Shown here: positions 11,801 to 20,018 of the stretch, piece by piece
Numbering within the stretch: position 1 is the first letter of the stretch
Layout of the letters: every line of letters starts with the position of its first letter
NCBI GenBank assembly: GCA_963920575.1
Contig: OY986969.1
Span: 3,854,001 to 3,918,000 of the forward strand
Reading direction: 5' to 3'
DNA: 64,000 bases
From: Narthecium ossifragum
Lineage: Eukaryota; Streptophyta; Magnoliopsida; Dioscoreales; Nartheciaceae
Made by a program: the position numbers and the translations under genes
Notes under the pieces: model-generated
Told to the model about the DNA's origin: nothing
What the model saw: only the letters and a program-made list of their open reading frames with translations
Database searches by the model: none

Positions 11801-14800
11801 AATTTTGAAAATATTTTCGCTCGATAAATTCTATTGAGCAAATCCCTCTTATTAGGGATAGGATATCGTATCCATTTAAGCACCTTATTAAGGGGCTTAT
11901 AATTTATGACCAGTCTAGGAACACCACGTTCTTTTTCAGCATTATTATTTACATAGAATGCTGTACAACTCCATGGGGAGTAAGATTTTTTAATTAAATT
12001 CTTCTCTAAGAGTGAAGCAATTTCTTTTTTGCATAACTCAAGATATTCTTGATTCATCTGGCAAGGTCTTGCCCGAGTCGGAATATTCCGTTCATCAAAA
12101 GACTCTTCATAAGGTAATGCCACAATATGTTTTTTTCTGTCCCAAAAAGCATTTGGAACAGAGCCGCAAACTGATTGTTGAAATTGTTTATCAATCTGTT
12201 CTATTAGATCTTTAGTAGCGGGCTTCTGTAATTGTTGTTCTAAATGAACATAAGAAATTTCTTCTTTCAAAAAATTTATTTGATTTTCTTTGAGCAGAAT
12301 ATCTTTAATTTCATTAAGTATTCTAGTTTGTGGTTCTGTGATGAATTGCATAGTAATTGGAGAGTTTTTATATCTGGCGCTTATTCCAGATGCATCTACC
12401 CTTTCAAGAGGCATAATTTGATGTAAAAAGGGTGTTCCAAGAATTAAGTGTTGAGATAAATCTTTAATTAACACAAATGAGGTTGGAATACAAGTATCTT
12501 GTATACAAACATAAGCTTTAGGAAGCTTAAAATTAACTTCTAATTTATTACCACTAGCGCCGCTAAGAGCTTGAGTAGTTTTTTCAAAGAATTTAGAAGG
12601 AATAATTCCTTCACGAATACAATTTAGATCAGCACCACTATCTATTAAAGCAATTAACTTTGGGATAGTCTCATATTCTGAGAGGACAAGAGTAATTTCA
12701 ACATACCATTTTTGAGTAGTAACTTGTTGTACAAGTTGTACCAGAAATTCTTCTTCGGGACTCTTAGAACATTGACAAGTCTCAAGAACCGCTTGGTTAC
12801 TGGTATTTGGTGGAATTTCTAAATCTTTTGTTTCAATGTACGAAAGTATATAGTCATTTTGTTCTTTAAGCATTTTTATTTCGCTTTTAAGGTTATTAAC
12901 CTCTTTGTTAAGTTCTGCAAGAGATAGAGTCTTAACAGTCTTTTCTTGTCGTCGTCTTAAGACTTCAGACAGTCTATAAGTATTGTCAATTCGAGGGGCT
13001 TCAATCTTTGGATTATGTTTTAAACACATATCAATTAACTGAGCTTTAAGATCAGGAGCTATGTCTCCTTCAGTCAAAAGTTTAGCAATAAAATCTTTAT
13101 TAAAGGATATCATATTAATAGAAAGGTTATTCATTTCCACAATCTGTTTCCAATAATCAGTGTTATCCTTCTTAGAACATTTAGTACATTTATGTTCATC
13201 TTCTGAAGATATTTCTTCAGTAAAGTCACTGGAAGATTCATCATCTTCTATTAAATTATCAGTGTCGGAATCAGTAGTAATCATAACCTTATATAAAGAT
13301 TTCTTTAATCCCTCGTCTTCTATTTCATTAATTTTTTTCTTAGTATAACATCGATTAGCGTAGTGGCCAATTTTACCACATTTAAAGCATTTTGCTTTAC
13401 TTTTATCTATTTTAGGTCGTTTTGGAGTATTACCCTTTTGTGGTATAGATTTCTTAAATTTCTTTTTAAAGAAAGGTTTTCTCCTTTTTTCTATTCTTTC
13501 AGGAGGTGGTTTCAGCTTTCGAGGTTCATCAAAGGCAAACTGCTCGCAGAATTCTCCAAGCTGTCTCTTTTCAGTAAGTTTATGCGTTTTTAATTGATGT
13601 TTTAATTTAATATCATTACACAAACTTAATCCTTCATGAATGCAAGCATTTATTAATGCTCCATAAGTGCAAGACTCGAAGGGGATTATACCACCATTTT
13701 GTTCCCGCATATAATTTCTCACACGTTCAGCAAATAGATTAGGTAATCCATCAATGAATTTTGACTTCCAATGACTACTATGAGCGTCATTTAATTGCAT
13801 AACGCGGGTAATAAAAACATCTTTATACCAGCGAAAATGGGTAAGAGTAGGGCAACGAAGATTTTGCAACAAAGTGTGTGTTCGCTCCCCTTGACCAGTG
13901 AGATTACCAGTAAAATGGTCAAGAATAGTTAAAACTAATGTGTAAACCGCATCGGTTTGTTGTTGATTATTTTCAAGCTTAACAGCACTAAGGATTTCAG
14001 TGCGTTGATCAGGTTGGAGATAATTATCCCACCAACCTTTCAGACTACCAGTAAAACCACAAGTAAGAAAAGAAGCTACTTGTTGATCAGTATTACCATT
14101 ATTATGGCAAATAGTAGAATACATCATCATTCTATGTGCCATATTCAGAACTTGATGATCACTCATACCATCAATGTTCCATTCATAAATATTACGTCCT
14201 GAGTAATCTTGCTGCAGAAATGTATCGTTTTCTTCAAATAAAAGATCTATAGGAGAGGGTCGTTTATAATAAAATTTTTCAATATTACGAGGTCGATGTT
14301 CAATTTTATTAACAGTTTGAAATTGTTGTTCAGTTTCTAAGGTTATTTCCTCAGTATCAGAACTTTCAGATTGTTTGAGGTTTATGGAATCATTAAGCAC
14401 TTGAACTTTAGCTTGAGCAAATTGTTTACTCAGAGAATCTATAAGTTCTTCGGATAACTCCTTTCCTAATTTAAAATTAGAGATTGAAGCATTTGGTTTA
14501 ATAGCAGGTTTTGTATGAAGCCTGACAGTTTTATCTTTTATCAAATTGGCATTAGGAATAATTTCTCCAAGCTTAGTGATAAGTTTATCAATAGTTTTTT
14601 CTAAACGAGTTAATTGTTGCCCTATTACTTGAGAAAAAACATTAGAGTAATTATTTTGTTTAAAAATTTTATTCAACTCTTTGATTGTTTCATTTGTGGA
14701 TTCAACAGGTTTTATAAACGCAGTTGCCTCAAGATTAGAAGTGGAAATTCCTTCAAGTTTTAGGGGTTCAGTAGGAGGATATAAAGATCTCTTTTGAACA

Positions 14801-17800
14801 CCTTCAACTGTTTTCCAACTCTTATAGTGTTCTTCAATAACGTTTATTCTGGCAGTAGGATCTACTTCCTCATCAATCTGTCCAGAATTATGTTCGTCAG
14901 CAATTTGATCAATGATAGCATTTATTTCATCCTCTTTCTCATTAGTGTAATGATTATAAAACCATCCAGCAAAAAACTGAAGCTGATTATTAGCTTCTAA
15001 TTCTCTAAAGTATAATTCTTTATAAGAATTTCTTTGTTCCTCATTGAAAGTTACGAAGAACCAATCACGAAATTGTTTATTATATAACTTTTGAAATTCC
15101 TCATTGAGGTATCTCCTGAGGGGACTATTAGGTCGTAAATCCATTTACAACTGAAAACTTATTTCGGAATCTGATTTAGATTCCTTCTCGTAAATCCCAT
15201 GAGGGATTTGGGTCTCAGAAATTCTAATAGCCTGAATAGGAGTACCTTCACGAGAGACCGATTTCCTAGAAGAAGTTGTAACATCAGTATATTTTATAGT
15301 CCTTTTAGGATCAAAAGTTATGGTAACTTCACCATCATCAGTTTGGGATATTTGATCAATTTGTTGATTAATAATAGGTCTATGAGGGACAGCATTTGTT
15401 AGTAACCAATTCTCAGGAAAATTAACTTCAGTCCATTTTATCTGTCTATTTGTAGCAATATGGGAAGACAGTAGATTAGTTTCTATTAAAACTGTTTTTC
15501 CTGGAAGGGTATATTGTTTTGCTCTAGGGGCTAAGGTACTTAAGACCTTATAATGAATTCTATAAACAATAGCTATGGTCTCAGATTGAGGTAAGAATTC
15601 ATATCCGTGAGTCTTAATATTAAGACTTACAGCTTCTAAAATATTAGGATCAGTTAAGGATAAACTCAAATTTGGATAAACATTAAAGTAGACGGGTCCA
15701 TGACTTAGGCTAGTTTCCATTATTCCCATTAAGGATTGAGGCCAATTGAGACAACGGGCATCTCTAAGACAAGAGAGAAGAGAAGCATTTAATCCTTGCA
15801 AAGTTAGTGGTTTATAAGCCACCTGAATCAAACCTATATGAACGTAATTATATTTTTCCATATAAGGTTCTAAATCTTCTTCTGCAAGAAGCTTAAGAGT
15901 TTGATCTTCCTGATCTACGGTTACTGTTTTTTCAACAGTTTTAATTGCTATCATGGACTTTAAGTCTAAAAAGCCAATTTTATAGATTTCCTTATTAGGA
16001 ACATCAGGGATAGCCCAGTTATTTAGAGCTTCCAATTCTGAAGGAAATTCAGCTAATTGAGCATTTTTTAATTTTTTATCTTTTCGTGAATTAATTTTCC
16101 GAACAGAAGTTGAAGCCATGATTACTCGAGGTGGGTAGACTTAATTAAAGTAAGATGAGCCAGAAGAAGTATTGGTGCAGGTTTCTTGCTTACTAAGGTT
16201 TCGTTATAAATCAATATAAGCTTTTGCTCGTCTGCCAACGAATTACAGGACTTACCCTAACGCTAACTCTAGCAAACGGTGCCAAACGCGGCTTGGATGA
16301 CGATCCACAAAAGCAGTATAAAAACCAGAGAACGAAATCCTAGTAAACAAGAACATAAACACCAATACTACTAATAATCACATCTTGCTCTAATAAAATC
16401 TACACACTACTCGATACTACTCATGCATGGCTCTGATACCAAATTAACGGAAGGGGTATTTTTTAGAACGATCCTAGCTCAGGGAGACTGGCGCTCGATG
16501 CTGCCGATCCTTTTGAAGGGATCGGAAGGTAGAACTGAACTATGAAAGTTCCAGCCTTGGGATAAGCGTTCCAAAAATTACCCAAACAAAGTAATAAGAA
16601 GAAGATACTTACAAAGGCTTAGCTATATTCCACTGGTTCTTGATTACAAGGGGAAGAGAGGTTACAAGAGGAGAGGAGAGTGGGTGAAAACCAGCGCGCT
16701 GAACTCAGAAGAGTTCTGCCTCTTATATAGAGGTACAAGCCTTCAAGGCTAAGTAAAGCTATATTATTGAGAGAATATTTCTCTTTTAATCCTGTCGGCT
16801 CAGTGGAGCAATAATGTTCAAAAGGTAGGGCCCGCCACGTCGTGTGCTGAGTAGGTTGCAGTCGAATGAGTGGCTGAACAATCACCTTTGAAATCACATC
16901 ATTTAGCTTTTAGATAGTGGAGAATCTTATTCTCCAGCCGATGAAGCTTTAGTGGAAGCTCCACTAGTGGTAGGACCAACCTTCTTTTTCCCGGGCAGAT
17001 CTTGAGAAATGATTTGGGTCCACAGATCATCTGGATCCTCTCCAGGGTCTTGAGCATCCTGCATCGCATCGTCAGAGCTAATAGAAATTCTATCAGAGCC
17101 AGAGAAATGGCTAGTAAACTGATGCTTTAAATGTTCATAACATTTCTTCATGATTTCATTCTCAGTAGCCTGAGGAAATTGTCGTTCGAACAATTTTTGA
17201 AGCCGGATCATGGATCTCTCTTTTGGAGCTTCAAGACCTTTTCTCTTTTCTGATAATAATTTCTCATTAACTTTAATTATCTCTTGAATTTCAGAGTTCA
17301 CCCACTCTCCTCTCCTCTTGTAACCTCTCTTCCCCTTGTAATCAAGAACCAGTGGAATATAGCTAAGCCTTTGTAAGTATCTTCTTCTTATTACTTTGTT
17401 TGGGTAATTTTTGGAACGCTTATCCCAAGGCTGGAACTTTCATAGTTCAGTTCTACCTTCCGATCCCTTCAAAAGGATCGGCAGCATCGAGCGCCAGTCT
17501 CCCTCCCTGTAATTCGTTATCACCGTTTGCTTTCAATGAATTCTATAAACAATAGCTATGGTCTCAGATTGAGGTAAGAATTCATATCCGTGAGTATATA
17601 TATATATATATGAAGTACGTATTCAATTGTACATGAAGCAACACTAAGAAGAAGAAGAAGAAGAATCAGAAAGCTATGATATATAAGTCACCTGGAGCTT
17701 TGATTCGAGGAAGGCGAGGATGGTGCCGGGGATGATACCCCGGACGCCGCCGCCGTCGATGCTGAGCACTGTGATCATCTTCGCCCCATGAGAGGGCGGA

Positions 17801-17850
17801 GCAGGGTTTGCAAGTAATGCATTACCAGTACCATTCCTGCTAGCAGCCAT
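7338..17850 (-). CDS. Patatin-like phospholipase, left copy, intron 1 invaded by a pararetrovirus
   Basis: Minus-strand exons are 17692-17850, 8675-8856, 8386-8575, 8101-8262, 7691-7993 and 7338-7574. Their lengths equal those of the right copy (159, 182, 190, 162, 303, 237 nt), and the frame is open for 410 residues. Patatins are lipid acyl hydrolases with a Ser-Asp dyad. Here DGGGVRG (residues 32-38) forms the oxyanion motif, GTSTG carries the nucleophile Ser73, and DGG carries Asp223. There is no signal peptide, so a soluble intracellular enzyme is likely. Intron 1 (8857-17691) holds an 8.7-kb endogenous pararetrovirus in the same orientation. Splicing over 8.8 kb may still work, but premature termination or viral promoter activity is possible. 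A few coding substitutions separate the copies, for example in exon 5. Confidence 0.85.
8858..8890. repeat. TA microsatellite at the left pararetrovirus junction
   Basis: A (TA)n tract in patatin intron 1 runs directly into viral sequence ATTAACGG. The intact right copy has an uninterrupted TA tract at the same place (about 36790-36849). Confidence 0.9.
8891..9755 (-). repeat. Viral terminal redundancy, 3' copy
   Basis: Matches 16443-17298 almost base for base. Differences include a 9-bp length change near the ORF3 stop and few substitutions. It contains the viral promoter and the ORF3 3' end. Its outer end stops about 5 nt before where the primer-binding site would begin. Confidence 0.9.
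9169..9178 (-). promoter_or_regulatory. Viral TATA box, 3' copy, facing patatin exons 2-6
   Basis: CTATATAAGA on the minus strand. Initiation about 30 bp downstream would transcribe out of the element through the TA repeat into patatin exons 2-6 (8856-7338). Activity is inferred. Confidence 0.55.
9396..10790 (-). CDS. Pararetroviral ORF3, unknown function
   Basis: A frame of 464 codons starts at ATG 10790, which overlaps the last 14 nt of the polyprotein frame. An upstream in-frame ATG (10871) lies well inside the polyprotein and is less likely. The N-terminus is rich in Gly and Arg (an RGG-type stretch within residues 1-45) and then in Gly-Gln-Tyr, suggesting RNA binding. The middle is rich in Trp, Tyr and Phe. 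The C-terminal third has a charged, possibly helical segment (about 345-390) and an acidic patch before the stop. I do not recognise a domain. Its last part is duplicated at 16927-17298. By position it could be a transactivator or assembly factor, but that is conjecture. No stop or frameshift interrupts it. Confidence 0.75.
   Translation of the reverse strand: MRRTEPPFWGRWSRGGTDNRGGRRGGRGRIRLAGIDGQGYGMAGQGYTLESGQTSDLSKNNESDFGNSWRTIRRSNTSNAKEINPQANRPHESFADVTTKEIDLGMITKAAYEIILYIEPEDMCYSDNPEKLRQKYLDNSYYPTSVYHPRKWMESLLSQREVYFEHFFKNSDERKPPTYSKCTIKNILTPKEWGFSTQKPIAFKINQESYTFNYWDYKHAFYTSLLCENENLKHTWFIKICPEVLHKEFPAWIYDWWRKYGADLEILPAPILALYDKWVSTHPILALIKEEDVIEGMFPLFFFAEAEIPWIWKWFASVDIDELCSPCLIRQYQIKWWKGLDTATKVSEIQEIIKVNEKLLSEKRKGLEAPKERSMIRLQKLFERQFPQATENEIMKKCYEHLKHQFTSHFSGFDRISISSDDAMQDAQDPGEDPDDLWTQIISQDLPGKKKVGPTTSGASTSQG
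10777..15144 (-). CDS. Pararetroviral polyprotein: coat protein, protease, reverse transcriptase, RNase H
   Basis: This is an uninterrupted frame of 1455 residues. The N-terminal third is acidic and Gln/Glu-rich. Around residues 310-480 lies a coat-like region, followed by a basic stretch and a CCHC zinc knuckle at about 586-599 ([14 protein letters not shown]), typical of the nucleic-acid-binding end of caulimovirid coat proteins. An aspartic protease follows, with its active Asp at 835 (LIDSGAD). The reverse transcriptase carries YIDD at about 1177-1180, and RNase H has an active-site Asp near 1326 (ETDAS). No integrase is present. The start codon immediately follows the movement-protein stop (TAAATG), suggesting termination-reinitiation or leaky translation. 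Key catalytic residues look preserved, so the copy appears young, although infectivity cannot be judged from sequence. Confidence 0.9.
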   Translation of the reverse strand: MDLRPNSPLRRYLNEEFQKLYNKQFRDWFFVTFNEEQRNSYKELYFRELEANNQLQFFAGWFYNHYTNEKEDEINAIIDQIADEHNSGQIDEEVDPTARINVIEEHYKSWKTVEGVQKRSLYPPTEPLKLEGISTSNLEATAFIKPVESTNETIKELNKIFKQNNYSNVFSQVIGQQLTRLEKTIDKLITKLGEIIPNANLIKDKTVRLHTKPAIKPNASISNFKLGKELSEELIDSLSKQFAQAKVQVLNDSINLKQSESSDTEEITLETEQQFQTVNKIEHRPRNIEKFYYKRPSPIDLLFEENDTFLQQDYSGRNIYEWNIDGMSDHQVLNMAHRMMMYSTICHNNGNTDQQVASFLTCGFTGSLKGWWDNYLQPDQRTEILSAVKLENNQQQTDAVYTLVLTILDHFTGNLTGQGERTHTLLQNLRCPTLTHFRWYKDVFITRVMQLNDAHSSHWKSKFIDGLPNLFAERVRNYMREQNGGIIPFESCTYGALINACIHEGLSLCNDIKLKHQLKTHKLTEKRQLGEFCEQFAFDEPRKLKPPPERIEKRRKPFFKKKFKKSIPQKGNTPKRPKIDKSKAKCFKCGKIGHYANRCYTKKKINEIEDEGLKKSLYKVMITTDSDTDNLIEDDESSSDFTEEISSEDEHKCTKCSKKDNTDYWKQIVEMNNLSINMISFNKDFIAKLLTEGDIAPDLKAQLIDMCLKHNPKIEAPRIDNTYRLSEVLRRRQEKTVKTLSLAELNKEVNNLKSEIKMLKEQNDYILSYIETKDLEIPPNTSNQAVLETCQCSKSPEEEFLVQLVQQVTTQKWYVEITLVLSEYETIPKLIALIDSGADLNCIREGIIPSKFFEKTTQALSGASGNKLEVNFKLPKAYVCIQDTCIPTSFVLIKDLSQHLILGTPFLHQIMPLERVDASGISARYKNSPITMQFITEPQTRILNEIKDILLKENQINFLKEEISYVHLEQQLQKPATKDLIEQIDKQFQQSVCGSVPNAFWDRKKHIVALPYEESFDERNIPTRARPCQMNQEYLELCKKEIASLLEKNLIKKSYSPWSCTAFYVNNNAEKERGVPRLVINYKPLNKVLKWIRYPIPNKRDLLNRIYRAKIFSKFDLKSGYWQIQIHEKDRYKTAFTVPFGHYEWNVMPFGLKNAPSEFQNIMNDIFIPYTNFILSYIDDVLIFSDNIDQHVKHLETFRHLAIHNGLVISAPKMKLFQTEIRFLGHNIGKGTIVPIDRSIAFASKFPDVITDTNQLQRFLGALNYVSDYYKDWAQDTAILYNRLKKNPVPWTNDHTNAVRLIKTKVINLPCTHLLKPECQKIVETDASNIGYGGILKQKCLPSHKEELVRYTSGKWNSTQLNYSTIKKEMLSILKCLYKFQEDILNQPFILRIDCSSAKSVIEKDIKNLTSKQIFARWQAELAVFDFTIEFIPGKHNVLPDFLTREFIQGAHAPN
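15145..16119 (-). CDS. Pararetroviral movement protein (30K superfamily)
   Basis: 324 codons from ATG 16119, with no internal stop. The core at roughly residues 105-215 contains the conserved caulimovirid arrangement: LRDAR, then a [14 protein letters not shown] segment, SLTDPNI, and a YRIHYKVL strand. This family forms or modifies plasmodesmata for cell-to-cell movement of the virus. The C-terminal 100 residues are polar and Ser/Thr/Glu-rich. It is the first gene after the leader and abuts the polyprotein start with no spacing. A fragment of this gene (near 15554-15611) is copied at the outer 5' junction (about 17537-17594). Confidence 0.88.
   Translation of the reverse strand: MASTSVRKINSRKDKKLKNAQLAEFPSELEALNNWAIPDVPNKEIYKIGFLDLKSMIAIKTVEKTVTVDQEDQTLKLLAEEDLEPYMEKYNYVHIGLIQVAYKPLTLQGLNASLLSCLRDARCLNWPQSLMGIMETSLSHGPVYFNVYPNLSLSLTDPNILEAVSLNIKTHGYEFLPQSETIAIVYRIHYKVLSTLAPRAKQYTLPGKTVLIETNLLSSHIATNRQIKWTEVNFPENWLLTNAVPHRPIINQQIDQISQTDDGEVTITFDPKRTIKYTDVTTSSRKSVSREGTPIQAIRISETQIPHGIYEKESKSDSEISFQL
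16120..16425 (-). other. Viral leader between primer site and movement protein gene
   Basis: Non-coding, AT-rich leader. Two short pieces of it (near 16241-16253 and 16270-16283) reappear in reverse at the scrambled 5' junction around 17513-17535. Confidence 0.6.
16426..16441 (-). other. tRNA-iMet primer-binding site
   Basis: On the minus strand it reads TGGTATCAGAGCCATG. Its first 14 bases match the complement of the plant initiator tRNA-Met 3' end. It marks position 1 of the viral genome and lies just downstream of the promoter repeat, as expected for a pararetrovirus. Confidence 0.93.
16443..17298 (-). repeat. Viral terminal redundancy, 5' copy, with truncated ORF3
   Basis: Repeats 8891-9755. 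It holds a 3' fragment of ORF3 (16927-17298) whose last residues differ because 9 bp are missing near the stop; the altered frame closes at 16927. Confidence 0.9.
16721..16730 (-). promoter_or_regulatory. Viral TATA box, 5' copy
   Basis: CTATATAAGA on the minus strand, exactly 7552 bp from the other copy. It would drive the viral pregenomic RNA through the leader into the movement protein gene. Confidence 0.65.
17299..17594 (+). repeat. Scrambled viral fragments at the 5' junction
   Basis: 17299-17508 is the reverse complement of the promoter-proximal repeat (about 8930-9135). Then come short pieces matching the reversed leader, then about 58 bp identical to movement-protein sequence (15554-15611), ending CCGTGAG directly against a TA repeat. 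This patchwork is typical of integration by end-joining rather than by an integrase. Confidence 0.85.
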
Positions 17851-17935
17851 GACTTCCTAGCTAGAGGTAGCAATTAATATATTAGCTACAGTACTCTTTC
17901 TTAATTTGTATGAAAGAAAGGCTTAGGAGATGTCC

Positions 17936-17945
17936 ATATATATAG
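17936..17945 (-). promoter_or_regulatory. TATA box, left patatin copy
   Basis: CTATATATAT on the minus strand, about 86 bp upstream of ATG 17850, identical in context to the right copy. CATGCATG-type RY repeats lie further upstream near 18097-18107. Confidence 0.6.
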
Positions 17946-18296
17946 GGGAGGAGATAAGGCCAAGAATTAACTCATCATCATCGATCTCCTTTATATTCTC
18001 TCTTTTTTCTGTTTTTAAAGCTAATGGTAAAAAAAACATATTTTCCCACGTATAAATAAAATCAACTTAGAGATGCATGGTTGACCATTTCGAAGCATGC
18101 ATGCATGTTACACGTACGGGGAAGACAAACAGCTGGCGATAATTTGTGAAGCACATGACATGTGCGCACTCAGACAAAATAGGGGGGCAATTCGTCAAGC
18201 ACATGTGCGCACTCATAAATCATAATTAACATGCATGTGATTTAATTTTAAAATGTTCACTTTTAAATAATTTAGTCGTACTGTCGGCAGATTCTT

Positions 18297-18835
18297 TTGA
18301 TGAGAGAATTTGGTGGCTTCGCAGAGGATGATGGCGGCTGGTGTTTATTTTGTCATATATGTCCAGCCGTGTACGAGGGTACAATAATTGAGTCGGACTG
18401 TCTGGCTCTTCACCTTGCATGTGTACAATTGTGTTCTAAGATGCCGTGTACAAATTGTGCTCTAAGATGCTATGGAAGTCTGATGCTTCATGTTTAAATG
18501 GTCGTTTCTCACGGCCTAGTCATTTTTGTGGTTTGTTGAGAGAGATTTGTGTACTTTTAGCTCGTTTTGTTGTATCTATTTTTAGATCCGTGTATCGAGA
18601 CCTTGTGAGACAATCGGATAAGCTAGCATGGCTTGCGAGAGCCCATGGGTGATCTAAACACCGAGTCTTTGCTCAAGAATCATGGGTGATCTAAACACCG
18701 AGTCTTTGCTCAAGAATCTGAGGTGCCTGAGAACTTTTCTTTCTATTAGTTGTTGTCGTTGGTTAGTTGTTTTATTTTTCTCTTGTAATCCTTTTTATCT
18801 AGCCTTTTATCTCAACTAATCAAATATATATATAT
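18297..18835 (+). pseudogene. LINE 3' fragment with RNase H-like remnant, left copy
   Basis: The frame carries an RNase H-like pattern as found at the C-terminus of plant L1-type ORF2: GTIIESDCLAL near the start, later LLREI, and RQSDKLAWLARAH at the end. It closes with TTGTAATCCTTTTTATCTAG, CTCAACTAATCAAA and a (TA)n tail, the same terminal motif as the LINE at 28983-35071. A 37-bp tandem duplication (18644-18680, 18681-18717) is absent from the right-arm copy (35640-36105). Confidence 0.7.
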
Positions 18836-20008
18836 ATATATATATGAATTTTTTAAAAAATAATATTATTTTAATAAAATATTATTAATATATACTTGTG
18901 GAGAAAATATTTATCGATGAGGATGTGCATGTTTTGGACACGTCAGCGCCACGCTGGCGTGACCTTTCATTTTTTTAATTCTGTCAATGAAGACGTAAAT
19001 CTTTTGTCTTTTGACCATGCCCCAGAAAATTCCATTGAAGAATCCTCTTCTATCTTATGCATGCATAAGCGCGTCAATCTGTAAAGGGCCTTGAGTTATA
19101 GAAACTTGCATGGATGGATACGCTTTAACAGTTTCAATTCTATAAAGGGGCTGTCAATCTCGCTCGCTATTTGCCAGCAACTCGAGTTCATATTGACAAA
19201 CGAGCTGAACACAACCTGAAATTTTGGACTTGAAATATAAATGAGTCAAACTCGAACAAGGTCGAGCTCGTTCGTGTTTGGCTCGATATAGTTCGAATAT
19301 ACTTACATTATTTTACTTAATAATTGTATAGGTACTGATGTATTTTATACCTATATATGACTAGTACTCACCTGTGCCCCTGGCACAAATATAAAATTTT
19401 AACAAAGTCCCTGTAGTTTGTCTGGTTAAACGACTGTGTTGACCCGTAGGTGGTTCAGGGTTCGAAGGTTGGTCATAGCTTTTTGTTCACTGCCAGCATA
19501 AAACATAGCCAATATAAAATATAAAATAAAATATTATAAGTCTAACTTAGGGTATATAAAATAAATATAAGTCTTTGCATATTGCATATTGCATATAAGA
19601 TAATATTAATAGAACTTAGGTTGATATGAATTAATGCAGGTTTATATAAAGCAAACTTAGAGAATATATATAAAGAAACTTAGGGGATATGAATTAATGC
19701 AGGTTAACCGTTATTGCTCCTTATAAGGTTGATAATGTACTGAGTTAGAAAGAAGCTGTAATTAAGCTCATATACCGAGCTAGCGTAGCTCGGGTCTTTA
19801 TCAAGCTCAACGAGCTGAACTCAAGCAAGCTTGGTACATCAGCCACGAATTCTCAGCTCGAGTATCGAATACTCGAGCTGAATTTGAGCCATCCTATAGT
19901 TATTTCGAGCTGTCCTTTAGTTATTTAGAGCCGAGCTTAAGATGGCCCCTGCTCACTCTTGTTCGGCTCGTTTACACCCTAGTTCTATCGACGTTTTTAG
20001 GCAATTAT
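18836..20008. other. Arm spacer with a left-only segment
   Basis: No gene. It is mirrored at about 28712-28982 plus 35072-35630. The segment 19361-19730 (about 370 bp, AT-rich) has no counterpart in the right arm. It contains GGTTCAGGGTTCGAAGGTT, loosely like a pol III B box, but a SINE identity is not established. Confidence 0.5.
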
Positions 20009-20018
20009 TACTAGGAAA

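Larger units (their letters stand above)
8891..17594 (-). mobile_element. Endogenous pararetrovirus (Caulimoviridae), about 1.1 genome units
   Basis: The integrated copy runs on the minus strand. Order 5' to 3': scrambled viral fragments (17299-17594), a partial ORF3 with promoter region (16442-17298), tRNA-Met primer site, movement protein, polyprotein, ORF3, then the promoter region again (8891-9395). Terminal redundancy gives a unit of about 7552 bp, the offset between the two copies. There is no integrase and there are no true LTRs. The movement protein plus protease-RT-RNase H is diagnostic of plant pararetroviruses. The three separate frames and the position in a TA repeat recall endogenous groups such as florendoviruses, but the genus is not settled from sequence reading alone. 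Confidence 0.88.

Noticed and set aside
8891..17298. Calling the 8.7-kb element an LTR retrotransposon, because of direct repeats and a tRNA-Met primer site
   Set aside because: The repeats contain the end of ORF3 and a promoter, there is no integrase, and a 30K movement protein is present. These fit a terminally redundant pararetrovirus.
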